Origin: an uncultured Oscillospiraceae bacterium
GTDB lineage: Bacteria; Bacillota; Clostridia; Oscillospirales; Acutalibacteraceae
Length of the DNA: 19,849 bases
Reading direction: 5' to 3'
NCBI GenBank assembly: GCA_900539855.1
Contig: UQDO01000043.1
Span: 1 to 19,849, forward strand
The position numbers and the translations under genes were made by a program. The notes below the pieces were generated by a model, which saw only the letters and a list, made by a program, of their open reading frames with translations, ran no database searches and was not told where the DNA came from. This document shows, one piece after another, positions 6,601 through 14,515 of this stretch. Each line of letters opens with the position of its first letter. The stretch's first letter is position 1.

Positions 6601-7421
6601 TCTTACCGGACGGTACTCCGCTTGATATAGTTCTTAATCCGCTCGGCGTTCCTTCCCGTATGAACATCGGACAGGTACTTGAGGTTCATCTCGGCTATGC
6701 CGCAAAGGCACTCGGATGGAAGGTCTGCACGCCGGTATTCGACGGTGCGCATGAGGCTGATATCCGTGCAATGCTCAAGGAAGCCGGAATGGATGAGGAC
6801 GGTAAGGTACAGCTTTATGACGGACGTACCGGTGAGCCGTTCGACAACCGTGTAACGGTAGGCTATATGTACTACCTTAAGCTGCATCACCTCGTTGACG
6901 ATAAGATACATGCACGTTCTACCGGTCCTTACTCAATGGTCACCCAGCAGCCGCTCGGCGGTAAAGCCCAGTTCGGCGGACAGCGCTTTGGTGAAATGGA
7001 AGTCTGGGCGCTTGAGGCTTACGGCGCGGCTTACACCCTGCAGGAAATACTGACCATCAAGTCGGACGATATCGTCGGACGTGTCAAGGCTTACGAAGCC
7101 ATCGTCAAGGGTCAGAACGTTCCCAAGCCGGGCGTTCCCGAGTCGTTCAAGGTCCTTATCAAGGAGCTGCAGTCACTCGGTCTTGACGTCAAGGTGCTTG
7201 ATTCTCAGAATGAGGAGATCGATCTCAAACAGAACTTCGACGATGATGACGAGTTCGGCTTTGCAAGACCCGTTGCCGATGAGCCTGATTTCAACGCTCC
7301 GGCGGTAGAGAACGGCGATCTTGACGGCTACAGCCTTGAGGACGAGAACGGAGACGCCATTGTCGACGATACGGATGACGAGTCGGATATCATGATAGAC
7401 GACCAAAACGATAATGACTGA
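3696..7421 (+). CDS. rpoB: DNA-directed RNA polymerase subunit beta
   Basis: This is the beta subunit of RNA polymerase, 1241 residues, complete. Recognisable segments in order are the N-terminal lobe with RSPGVYF (about 148-154), the rifampicin-binding region starting at Gly494 (GSSPLSQFMDQ, then THKRRLSALGPGG), PIETPEGPNIGLI, EGYNYEDAVLIN, GETELTAEERLLRAIFGEK and MAGRHGNKGVVSRI. The positions equivalent to E. coli Asp516, His526 and Ser531 (Asp503, His513, Ser518) are wild type, so no classical rifampicin-resistance change is seen. The last roughly 70 residues form a very acidic tail rich in Asp and Glu. rpoC starts 17 bases downstream. The start ATG has AAGGAGTGAT about 10-12 bases upstream. 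The usual upstream neighbours rplK, rplA, rplJ and rplL are absent. Confidence 0.99.
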   Translation: MAQTVNVKPVKYGKNERMTFSKINEVIDMPNLIEIQKDSYEWFLNEGLREVFEDMSSITDYTGNLVLDFIDYRLDDKPKYTVTECKERDATYAAPLKVLARLQNVETGEIKENEVFMGDFPLMTESGTFVINGAERVVVSQLVRSPGVYFDCVYDKSGKQLFSSTVIPNRGAWLEYETAPDGSLYVRIDKNRKLPISTFVRALGKATNFEINELLGEDERMSATFEKDTSVDIDSALIEVYKKLRPGEPATVEGAQTHLEQLFFDDRRYDLSRVGRFKYNKKLALAARVAGKTLSRPVADPMTGEIIAEKGETLSKEKARELQKKGVSEVYLDVLENEGDRVEVKVLTNGMVDIKDFIDFDISEFDIKENVVFGVLKDILENNEGEEAIKQAIEDNLTALCPKHITIDDIFASINYFLGLPHGIGTTDDIDHLGNRRIRCVGELLQNQFRIGFSRMERVIREKMTLQAQDMDVITPQTLVNIRPVVAAIKEFFGSSPLSQFMDQTNPLSELTHKRRLSALGPGGLSRDRAGFEVRDVHYSHYGRMCPIETPEGPNIGLISYLATFAKINEYGFIEAPFRKVDKSTGKVLDEVVYMTADEEDEFVVAQANEPLDENGHFVRERVNARCRDQFLEVKGEDVDFMDVSPKMVVSVATAMIPFLENDDTNRALMGSNMQKQAVPLLRTENPIVGTGMEYKAAVDSGVVVLAKRAGTVAAVSADRIKIKVSASEMDEYELIKFLRSNHGTCINQKPIVSVGQKVEKGEVIADGPATCNGEVSLGKNALIGFMTWEGYNYEDAVLINQKLVREDMYTSIHIEEYDIEARDTKLGAEEITRDIPNVGEDALKDLDERGIIRIGAEVRAGDILVGKVTPKGETELTAEERLLRAIFGEKAREVKDTSLRVPHGEYGTIVDVKVFDRSNCSELNPGVNLVVRCYIAQKRKISVGDKMAGRHGNKGVVSRILPSEDMPFLPDGTPLDIVLNPLGVPSRMNIGQVLEVHLGYAAKALGWKVCTPVFDGAHEADIRAMLKEAGMDEDGKVQLYDGRTGEPFDNRVTVGYMYYLKLHHLVDDKIHARSTGPYSMVTQQPLGGKAQFGGQRFGEMEVWALEAYGAAYTLQEILTIKSDDIVGRVKAYEAIVKGQNVPKPGVPESFKVLIKELQSLGLDVKVLDSQNEEIDLKQNFDDDDEFGFARPVADEPDFNAPAVENGDLDGYSLEDENGDAIVDDTDDESDIMIDDQNDND

Positions 7422-7438
7422 AAAGGAGAACACAGCAG

Positions 7439-10400
7439 ATGGAAAGTATCGATTTTGAATCAATAAAGATTGGTCTCGCTTCTCCTGAACAAATAAGAAG
7501 CTGGTCTTACGGCGAAGTCAAAAAGCCCGAGACCATAAACTACAGAACGCTCAAACCCGAACGCGACGGCTTGTACTGCGAAAGAATTTTCGGACCGCAG
7601 AAGGACTGGGAGTGCCACTGCGGAAAGTACAAGCGCATACGTTACAAGGGCAAGATATGCGACCGCTGCGGAGTTGAGGTCACCCGTTCAAAGGTCAGAC
7701 GTGAGAGAATGGGCTCTATCGAGCTTGCCGCTCCGGTGTCGCACATCTGGTATTACAAGACCATTCCGTCAAGAATGGGTCTTGTTCTCGATGTTTCTCC
7801 GCGCCTTTTAGAGCAGGTGCTCTATTTCTCACAGTATATCGTCACCGATCCGGGCAGCACTCCGCTGCAGAAAAAGCAGCTCCTTAACGAGCAGCAGTAC
7901 AACGATATGCGCGAGAAGTACGAGGACGACTTCGAGGCAGGAATGGGCGCAGAGGCTATCAAAAAGCTGCTCTGCGAGATAGATGTCGATAAGACCTGCG
8001 AAGAGCTCAACGAGGAGCTTGAGGACGCGACCGGACAGAAAAGGGTAAGACTTTTAAAGCGCCTTGAGGTCATGGAAGCGTTCAGACAGTCGGGCAACCG
8101 TCCTGAATGGATGATACTTGATGTCATTCCGGTAATACCGCCTGATCTTCGCCCGATGGTACAGCTCGACGGCGGACGTTTCGCGACCTCCGACCTTAAC
8201 GACCTTTACCGTCGTGTTATAAACCGAAACAATCGTCTGAAAAGACTTCTTGAGCTTGGCGCGCCCGATATAATCGTGCGTAACGAGAAAAGAATGCTGC
8301 AGGAGGCTGTCGATGCACTTATCGACAACGGCCGCCGCGGCAAGGCTGTTACGGGCGCTAATAACCGTGCGCTCAAATCGCTCTCCGATATGCTTAAAGG
8401 TAAGCAGGGACGTTTCCGTCAGAACCTTCTCGGAAAACGTGTCGACTATTCCGGCCGTTCGGTTATAGTTGTCGGACCTGAACTTAAGATGTATCAGTGC
8501 GGACTGCCGAAGGAAATGGCAATAGAGCTGTTCAAGCCCTTCATAATGAAGAGACTGGCTGAGACCGGCGTCGTTTCCAACGTCAAGACTGCGCGTAAAA
8601 TGGTTGACCGTGCAGGCACTGAGGTGTGGGACGCACTTGAAATGGTCATAAAGGATCATCCCGTGCTCTTGAACCGTGCTCCGACACTGCACAGACTCGG
8701 TATCCAGGCTTTTGAGCCGGTACTGGTCGAGGGACGCGCGTTGAAGCTGCATCCGCTTGCCTGTACCGCTTATAACGCCGACTTTGACGGAGACCAGATG
8801 GCTGTTCACGTTCCGCTGTCGGCTGAGGCTCAGGCTGAGGCAAGATTTTTGATGCTTGCCGCAAACAACCTGCTCAAGCCGTCAGACGGCAAGCCGGTCA
8901 CCGTTCCTACACAGGATATGGTTCTCGGCTCATACTATCTTACTATAGTTAAGCCTGAGGAGCCGGGCGCCAACAAGGTGTTCCGTGACAAGGACGAAGC
9001 CATTATGGCTTACAGCGACGGCGTTGTGGGACTCCACGCTCCGATCCGCGTCCGCATGGAAAGGGACGGCGAAAGCGGTCTCACATGGTGTACTGTCGGC
9101 TTTATAATATTCAACGAATCAATACCGCAGGATCTCGGCTTTGCCGATCGCTCAAAGCCTGAAAACAAGTTCAGACTTGAGGTCTGCTATGCACCTAAGG
9201 ATCCGTCCACCCTTGAAATAAAGAGCGGTGACGAGATAGTCAACTTCAAGGTCGGCAAAAAGCAGCTTGGTCAGATAATCGACCGCTGCATAAGACACTA
9301 CGGCACATCTGAAACCGCAATAGTACTTGACAAGATCAAGGCTACGGGCTTCAAGTATTCGACCAAGGGCGCTATCACGGTCGCTGTTTCGGATGCTATA
9401 ATCCCACCGCAGAAGAAGGAGATTATCGCTGCCGCCGAGGCAAAGATCGACGATGTCAAAAAGATCTACCGCAGAGGATTCCTCACAAACAACGAGCGCC
9501 TTTCGATGGTTATAAAGATCTGGAACGACGCTACCGATCAGATAGCCGACGCGCTTAAGGGCAACCTTGATGAATTCAACCCGATATTCATGATGGCTGA
9601 TTCCGGAGCCCGTGGATCGATGAGCCAGATCAAACAGCTCGCCGGTATGCGCGGACTTATATCAAACACATCAGGTGCGGTCATAGAAATACCTATCCGT
9701 GCCAACTATCGTGAGGGACTGAACGTACTCGAATACTTCATATCCTCCCGTGGTGCAAGAAAGGGACTTGCCGATACCGCTCTGCGTACCGCCGACTCGG
9801 GTTACCTCACCAGACGTATGGTTGACGTTTCGCAGGATGTCATAATCCGCGAGGACGACTGCGGTACCACCGAGGGTCTTACCGTCAGCGCCATCATGGA
9901 GGGCAATCAGGTCATTGAAAAGCTTGACGACCGTCTTGTGGGTAGATATCTGCTTGATAACTTTGTCGACGAAGCGACCGGCGAGGTCATAGTTGACAAC
10001 GAGCACATGATGACCGAGGACGATGTTGAAAAGATAATGGCTACCGAGCCTAAGAGTGTTACAATACGTTCGATACTCTGCTGCCGCTCAAAGCACGGTG
10101 TCTGCAAAAAGTGTTACGGATCAAACCTTGCAACCGGTCTGCCCGTTACGGTAGGCGAGGCTGTCGGTATCATAGCCGCTCAGTCTATAGGAGAGCCTGG
10201 TACACAGCTCACCATGAGAACCTTCCATACCGGCGGTATAGCCAGTACCGAAGATATAACACAGGGTCTTCCCCGTGTTGAGGAACTGTTCGAGGCAAGA
10301 CGTCCGAAGCACAGTGCCATCATATCCGAGATATCGGGTAAGGTCACCGTTACCGAGGACAAAAAGAGCCGCGTGGTAATTGTTCTTGACGAGGAAAGTG

Positions 10401-11077
10401 TCGAGGAGCGCAAGTACGGTATACCGTTCGGCTACCGCATCTGTGTTGCAAGCGGCGATCATATAGAAAAGGGTCAGCAGATAACCGAAGGCTCAATAGC
10501 ACCTGCCGATATCCTTGAGGTCAGCGGACCCGGAGCGGTCGAGACCTATATAATCAAGGAAATACAGAACGCCTACCGTTCACAGGGTGTTGAGATCAAC
10601 GATAAGCACATCGAGGTCATAATCCGCCAGATGATGCGTAAGTTCAAGATCGTTGATGCCGGAAGCACCGACTTCATCCCCAACTCAATGGTCGACCGCG
10701 GTGAGGTCTACGAGGCGAACGACGCTATAGAGGCGCGCATCGCCGAGGGCGAGGAAGGACTGTCGCTCGCGACCTATGAGCCGACTCTGCTCGGTATCAC
10801 AAAGGCTTCGCTTGCTACCGAATCATTCCTCTCCGCTGCTTCGTTCCAGGAGACCACAAGGGTTCTGACCGATGCCGCCATAAAGGGTAAGGTCGATCCG
10901 CTGTTCGGTCTTAAGGAAAATGTCATCATCGGTAAGCTCGTACCTGCCGGAACCGGCATGAAGTGCTACCACACCGAGGATGAGTATGCCGAGGAAACGG
11001 AAAGCACCAAGGCACCTGCCGCTCCTTCGGACAATGTAATGCCGATTGACGGTGTTGCTGCCCCCGACCTTGCATAA
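7439..11077 (+). CDS. rpoC: DNA-directed RNA polymerase subunit beta'
   Basis: This is the catalytic beta' subunit, 1212 residues, complete and close to the B. subtilis length. The N-terminal zinc-binding site is C-x-C-x12-C-x2-C (Cys59, Cys61, Cys74, Cys77). The active-site loop NADFDGD lies at 446-452, with Mg-binding Asp448, Asp450 and Asp452. The second zinc site uses a Cys in DDCGTTEG and the cluster CCRSKHGVCKKC. The bridge-helix and trigger-loop region is intact (GEPGTQLTMRTFHTGG). AAGGAG (7423-7428) precedes the ATG with 10-base spacing, 17 bases after the rpoB stop. The gene is therefore co-transcribed with rpoB. No clear terminator follows before the rpsL promoter, so read-through is possible. 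Confidence 0.99.
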   Translation: MESIDFESIKIGLASPEQIRSWSYGEVKKPETINYRTLKPERDGLYCERIFGPQKDWECHCGKYKRIRYKGKICDRCGVEVTRSKVRRERMGSIELAAPVSHIWYYKTIPSRMGLVLDVSPRLLEQVLYFSQYIVTDPGSTPLQKKQLLNEQQYNDMREKYEDDFEAGMGAEAIKKLLCEIDVDKTCEELNEELEDATGQKRVRLLKRLEVMEAFRQSGNRPEWMILDVIPVIPPDLRPMVQLDGGRFATSDLNDLYRRVINRNNRLKRLLELGAPDIIVRNEKRMLQEAVDALIDNGRRGKAVTGANNRALKSLSDMLKGKQGRFRQNLLGKRVDYSGRSVIVVGPELKMYQCGLPKEMAIELFKPFIMKRLAETGVVSNVKTARKMVDRAGTEVWDALEMVIKDHPVLLNRAPTLHRLGIQAFEPVLVEGRALKLHPLACTAYNADFDGDQMAVHVPLSAEAQAEARFLMLAANNLLKPSDGKPVTVPTQDMVLGSYYLTIVKPEEPGANKVFRDKDEAIMAYSDGVVGLHAPIRVRMERDGESGLTWCTVGFIIFNESIPQDLGFADRSKPENKFRLEVCYAPKDPSTLEIKSGDEIVNFKVGKKQLGQIIDRCIRHYGTSETAIVLDKIKATGFKYSTKGAITVAVSDAIIPPQKKEIIAAAEAKIDDVKKIYRRGFLTNNERLSMVIKIWNDATDQIADALKGNLDEFNPIFMMADSGARGSMSQIKQLAGMRGLISNTSGAVIEIPIRANYREGLNVLEYFISSRGARKGLADTALRTADSGYLTRRMVDVSQDVIIREDDCGTTEGLTVSAIMEGNQVIEKLDDRLVGRYLLDNFVDEATGEVIVDNEHMMTEDDVEKIMATEPKSVTIRSILCCRSKHGVCKKCYGSNLATGLPVTVGEAVGIIAAQSIGEPGTQLTMRTFHTGGIASTEDITQGLPRVEELFEARRPKHSAIISEISGKVTVTEDKKSRVVIVLDEESVEERKYGIPFGYRICVASGDHIEKGQQITEGSIAPADILEVSGPGAVETYIIKEIQNAYRSQGVEINDKHIEVIIRQMMRKFKIVDAGSTDFIPNSMVDRGEVYEANDAIEARIAEGEEGLSLATYEPTLLGITKASLATESFLSAASFQETTRVLTDAAIKGKVDPLFGLKENVIIGKLVPAGTGMKCYHTEDEYAEETESTKAPAAPSDNVMPIDGVAAPDLA

Positions 11078-11103
11078 ATATTTGCGTTTTTTCATTAAAA
11101 TGC

Positions 11104-11133
11104 TTGACAAACCGTACACATTGGTGATAAAAT
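11104..11133 (+). promoter_or_regulatory. SigA promoter of the rpsL-rpsG-fusA operon
   Basis: TTGACA (11104-11109) and TAAAAT (11128-11133) are separated by 18 bases, with TGA before the -10 forming an extended -10 element. Transcription would begin near 11140, leaving a leader of about 100 bases before rpsL. It starts only 27 bases after the rpoC stop. Confidence 0.8.
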
Positions 11134-11141
11134 CATTCCAT

Positions 11142-11205
11142 GTGTGGGAGCTTGTCCGCACGATATGCTTAATATATTACGCAGGCGGATAATTTCCGCC
11201 TGCGT
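11142..11205 (+). promoter_or_regulatory. rpsL leader hairpins
   Basis: Two hairpins fill the leader. The first is a 6-bp stem (11142-11147 with 11156-11161). The second is a perfect 11-bp stem, ACGCAGGCGGA with TCCGCCTGCGT (11179-11189 with 11195-11205), with a 5-base loop. The second stem is followed after 10 bases by six T. That distance is long for a terminator. It could be an attenuator or a binding site for ribosomal-protein feedback, or it may simply be a leader structure. Confidence 0.5.
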
Positions 11206-11237
11206 CGTATACATTTTTTAATTTGAGGAGGTGTAAT

Positions 11238-11660
11238 ATGCCAACCTTTAACCAGTTAGTCCGTTCGGGTCGTGAGACCATCGAGAAGAAGGCTAAGGCT
11301 CCGGCGCTGCTCAAGGGTTTTAACTCCATGAAGCGTCAGCTGACCGACAACGATTCTCCGCAGAAGAGAGGCGTTTGTACCGCTGTCAAGACCTCGACTC
11401 CTAAGAAGCCGAACTCTGCTCTTCGTAAGATTGCGAGAGTACGTCTTTCAAACGGTATTGAAGTTTCAGCCTATATTCCCGGTATCGGACACAACCTGCA
11501 GGAGCACAGCGTCGTTCTCATTCGTGGAGGACGTGTTAAGGATCTGCCTGGTGTGCGTTATCACATCGTCAGAGGAACCCTTGATGCACAGGGCGTTGCC
11601 AACAGAATGCAGGCCCGTTCGAAGTACGGCGCAAAGCGCCCGAAGGCAAGCGCGAAATAA
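11238..11660 (+). CDS. rpsL: 30S ribosomal protein S12
   Basis: S12 is a 140-residue protein of the decoding centre. Characteristic segments are MPTFNQLVR at the start, TSTPKKPNSALRK (52-64), IPGIGHNLQEHS and GRVKDLPGVRYHIVRG. The lysines altered in classical streptomycin resistance are unchanged (TPKK and RVKDLPG loops). The extra stretch LLKGFNSMKRQLTDNDS (24-40) is the longer clostridial N-terminal form. I chose the ATG at 11238 over an upstream TTG in frame at 11223, because GGAGG at 11226-11230 lies at ideal spacing for 11238 and would be inside a longer gene. rpsG and fusA follow in the same direction. Confidence 0.98.
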   Translation: MPTFNQLVRSGRETIEKKAKAPALLKGFNSMKRQLTDNDSPQKRGVCTAVKTSTPKKPNSALRKIARVRLSNGIEVSAYIPGIGHNLQEHSVVLIRGGRVKDLPGVRYHIVRGTLDAQGVANRMQARSKYGAKRPKASAK

Positions 11661-11699
11661 TATTGCCTGAAATTCAAGACGAATCTTATGTCGCATTTT

Positions 11700-11731
11700 A
11701 GCGCGGCGTTTATATATATTTACGCCTCGCT
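11700..11731 (+). promoter_or_regulatory. Hairpin in the rpsL-rpsG intergenic region
   Basis: Stem AGCG-C-GGCGT with ACGCC-T-CGCT (11700-11709 with 11722-11731) has one internal mismatch and an A/T-rich 12-base loop. It lies in the 135-base gap between rpsL and rpsG. In E. coli the S7 repressor binds the same intergenic position of the str operon. A similar role here is inferred from position only. Confidence 0.4.
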
Positions 11732-11795
11732 TGGAACTAACGGGATTTGTCACTCGAGTACCTATGATATCATTATGTGAAGGAGGGAAGTTAAA

Positions 11796-12266
11796 GTGCC
11801 AAGAAGAGGCTTTATCGCAAAACGTGATGTATTGCCCGATCCGCTTTACAATTCCAAAATCGTAACCCGTCTTATCAACAATATAATGCTGGACGGTAAG
11901 AAGGGTGTCGCTCAGAAGATCGTTTACGGAGCGTTCGACATCATCTCCGAAAAGACCGGCAAGGAAGCTATCGAAGTTTTCGAGCAGGCTATGGAGAATG
12001 TTATGCCGCAGCTCGAAGTTAAGGCGGTTCGTAAGGGTGGCGCCACCTATCAGGTCCCGTTTGAGGTCAGACCTGAAAGAAAGCAGACCTTAGGACTGCG
12101 CTGGCTCACAACCTATGCCCGCTCACGTTCGGAGGCAACAATGAAAGAGCGTCTCGCAGCCGAGATACTTGACGCAGTCAACGGCATCGGCGGAGCCGCT
12201 AAGAAGCGCGATGATACCCACAAGATGGCAGAAGCCAACAAGGCTTTCGCCCATTACAGATGGTGA
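11796..12266 (+). CDS. rpsG: 30S ribosomal protein S7
   Basis: S7 is a 156-residue primary 16S rRNA-binding protein that nucleates assembly of the 30S head. The sequence opens with MPRRGFIAKRDVLPDPLYNS and contains VTRLINNIMLDGKK, KAVRKGGATYQVPFEVRPERK (about 79-99) and ends with KAFAHYRW, all typical for the family. Length is standard. The start codon is GTG, supported by AGGAGG at 11781-11786, 9 bases upstream. The gene sits between rpsL and fusA as in the str operon of most bacteria and is likely co-transcribed from the rpsL promoter. Confidence 0.98.
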   Translation: MPRRGFIAKRDVLPDPLYNSKIVTRLINNIMLDGKKGVAQKIVYGAFDIISEKTGKEAIEVFEQAMENVMPQLEVKAVRKGGATYQVPFEVRPERKQTLGLRWLTTYARSRSEATMKERLAAEILDAVNGIGGAAKKRDDTHKMAEANKAFAHYRW

Positions 12267-12288
12267 TCTCTGCTGTTTGATTATTTAC

Positions 12289-12308
12289 TCTCTCTTTTAT
12301 AAGGGAGA
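12289..12308 (+). promoter_or_regulatory. Hairpin just upstream of the fusA ribosome site
   Basis: TCTCTCTT pairs with AAGGGAGA (12289-12296 with 12301-12308), with one G-U pair and a 4-base loop. It ends four bases before the fusA GGAGG (12313-12317). It could influence fusA initiation, but no function is shown. Confidence 0.35.
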
Positions 12309-12322
12309 ATGTGGAGGAAAAT

Positions 12323-14407
12323 ATGCCAAGAAAAGTATCTCTTGAAATGACAAGAAATATTGGTATCATGGCGCATATAGACGCAGGTAAGACTACCACT
12401 ACGGAGCGTATACTGTTCTATACCGGTGTCAACCATAAGATAGGCGAGACCCATGACGGCGACGCCACTATGGACTGGATGGAGCAGGAGCAGGAAAGAG
12501 GTATAACCATCACCTCTGCTGCCACCACCTGTTTCTGGAAAGGTCATCGTATCAATATCATCGACACCCCCGGACACGTTGACTTTACCGTTGAAGTTCA
12601 GCGCTCACTGCGCGTGCTTGACGGTTCTGTTACCGTTCTTTGTGCAAAGGGCGGTGTTGAACCGCAGTCTGAAACCGTTTGGAGACAGGCTGACGAGTAT
12701 CATGTACCCCGTATGATATACGTTAATAAAATGGATATCATGGGTGCTGATTTCTACAATGTTCTCAAGATGGTCAAGGAGAGATTCCAGTGCAATGCTG
12801 TTCCGATTCAGCTGCCGATAGGCTCTGAGGACACATTTGTCGGAATCGTTGACCTTATAAACAATGACGCAGAGGTCTATTATGACGACCTCGGTAAGGA
12901 TGTCCGCCGCGAAGAAATTCCGGAGGACATGAAGGAGCTTGCGGCAAAGTACCGTCAGGAGCTTATCGAAGCTGTTGTTGAGCAGGACGACGAGCTCATG
13001 GAGAAGTATTTTGAAGGCGTTGAGCCGACTGTCGAGCAGATCAAAGCCGTTGTCCGTAAGGCTACCATAGCCAACGATATGGTCCCGATCACCTGCGGTA
13101 CTTCCTACCGCAACAAGGGCGTTCAGCCCCTGCTTGATGCCATAGTCGATTTCATGCCGGCTCCGACCGACATCCCCGATATCAAGGGTATTAACCCCGA
13201 TACCGAGGAGCCGGAGGACAGACGCACCGGAGACAACGAGCCCTTCGCAGCTCTTGCCTTCAAGATCGCTACCGACCCGTTTGTCGGTAAGATATGCTTC
13301 TTCCGTGTCTATTCGGGCACTGTTGACGCAGGTGCAACTGTTTACAACCCGGTAAAGGATCAGAAGGAAAGACTCGGACGTATCCTTCAGATGCACGCAA
13401 ACCACAGAGAAGATATAGAGACCTGCTACTCAGGTGATATCGCAGCCGCGGTCGGTCTTAAAAATACCACCACCGGTGACACACTCTGCGACGAAAAGCA
13501 TCCGATCATACTCGAATCGATGCACTTCCCGGATCCGGTTATCCGTGTTGCTATCGAGCCTAAGACAAAGGCAGGCCAGGAAAAGATGGGTATTGCCCTT
13601 TCGAAGCTGGCTGAAGAAGATCCGACCTTCAAATTCTATACTGACGAAGAGACCGGACAGACCATTATCGCAGGTATGGGTGAGCTTCACCTTGAGATAA
13701 TTGTCGACCGTATGCTCCGTGAGTTCAAGGTCGAAGCCAATGTCGGTAAGCCGCAGGTCGCCTATAAGGAGACTGTACGCAAGGGCTCCGATGTCGATGT
13801 TAAATACGCCCGCCAGTCCGGTGGTAAAGGTCAGTACGGTCACGTTAAGATCAGACTGTCACCCAACGAGACAGGCAAGGGCTATGAGTTCATCAACGCC
13901 GTTGTCGGCGGTGCTATCCCGAAGGAATATATCCCTGCTGTTGACGCCGGTATCAAAGGCGCTATGCAGAGCGGTGTTCTTGCCGGATATCCCGTTGTTG
14001 ACGTCAAGGTTGAGCTTTACGACGGATCCTATCATGAAGTCGACTCTTCTGAAATGGCATTCAAGATCGCCGGTTCTATGGCGTTCAAGGAGGCATGCAA
14101 GAAGGCAGACCCGGTTCTTATGGAGCCGATCATGAAGGTCGTTGTTATCGTTCCTGAGGACTATATGGGTGACGTTATCGGTGACCTTAACTCCCGCCGC
14201 GGCGAGATACAGGGCTTCGAGGACAGATCCGGCGGCGTTAAGCAGATCAACGCCAGAGTTCCGCTGGGCGATATGTTCGGTTACGCTACCGACCTCCGTT
14301 CCAAGACACAGGGACGCGGTCAGTATGTCATGGAGCCGGATGGATACAAGGAAGTTCCGAAGAGCATTGCCGAAAAGATCATTTCTGCAAGAACAAAGGG
14401 TGAATAA
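12323..14407 (+). CDS. fusA: Translation elongation factor G
   Basis: EF-G is a 694-residue translocation GTPase. GTP-binding motifs are AHIDAGKT (17-24), GITIT (60-64), DTPGH (81-85) and NKMD (about 135-138). Domain II-V segments are all present, including RQSGGKGQYGHVKI in domain IV and PEDYMGDVIGDLNSRRGEI in domain V. The length is right for the ribosomal EF-G rather than the shorter tetracycline-protection relatives. I chose ATG 12323 rather than an in-frame GTG at 12311, because the GTG overlaps the GGAGG ribosome site (12313-12317) that serves 12323. The gene follows rpsG by 56 bases and is likely in the rpsL operon. tuf lies downstream with its own promoter. Confidence 0.98.
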   Translation: MPRKVSLEMTRNIGIMAHIDAGKTTTTERILFYTGVNHKIGETHDGDATMDWMEQEQERGITITSAATTCFWKGHRINIIDTPGHVDFTVEVQRSLRVLDGSVTVLCAKGGVEPQSETVWRQADEYHVPRMIYVNKMDIMGADFYNVLKMVKERFQCNAVPIQLPIGSEDTFVGIVDLINNDAEVYYDDLGKDVRREEIPEDMKELAAKYRQELIEAVVEQDDELMEKYFEGVEPTVEQIKAVVRKATIANDMVPITCGTSYRNKGVQPLLDAIVDFMPAPTDIPDIKGINPDTEEPEDRRTGDNEPFAALAFKIATDPFVGKICFFRVYSGTVDAGATVYNPVKDQKERLGRILQMHANHREDIETCYSGDIAAAVGLKNTTTGDTLCDEKHPIILESMHFPDPVIRVAIEPKTKAGQEKMGIALSKLAEEDPTFKFYTDEETGQTIIAGMGELHLEIIVDRMLREFKVEANVGKPQVAYKETVRKGSDVDVKYARQSGGKGQYGHVKIRLSPNETGKGYEFINAVVGGAIPKEYIPAVDAGIKGAMQSGVLAGYPVVDVKVELYDGSYHEVDSSEMAFKIAGSMAFKEACKKADPVLMEPIMKVVVIVPEDYMGDVIGDLNSRRGEIQGFEDRSGGVKQINARVPLGDMFGYATDLRSKTQGRGQYVMEPDGYKEVPKSIAEKIISARTKGE

Positions 14408-14431
14408 TCCTTACTGTTTCGGAAATTATAC

Positions 14432-14460
14432 TTGAAATCTTTTCTTTAGTTTGTTAGAAT
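14432..14460 (+). promoter_or_regulatory. SigA promoter of tuf
   Basis: TTGAAA (14432-14437), a 17-base spacer and TAGAAT (14455-14460), with TGT before it, form an extended -10 promoter in the fusA-tuf gap. Perfect 9-base arms TCTTTTCTT and AAGAAAAGA (14438-14446 and 14461-14469) flank the -10. This would let tuf be expressed independently of fusA. Confidence 0.75.
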
Positions 14461-14515
14461 AAGAAAAGAAGATCTAAAAATAATAATCATATTCATTTTA
14501 AGGAGGAAAATCCAA

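Noticed and set aside
8054..8809. Long reverse frame within rpoC (and similar ones within fusA and rpoB)
   Set aside because: These mirror the codon bias of the highly expressed sense genes and show no domain or ribosome site.
11223..11237. Extended rpsL start at TTG 11223
   Set aside because: The GGAGG ribosome site at 11226-11230 would lie inside the gene; it is well spaced for ATG 11238, where S12 normally begins.
12277..12303. Possible promoter before fusA (TTGATT and TATAAG)
   Set aside because: The spacer is only about 15 bases, and transcription would start almost at the ribosome site. fusA is better explained as part of the rpsL operon.
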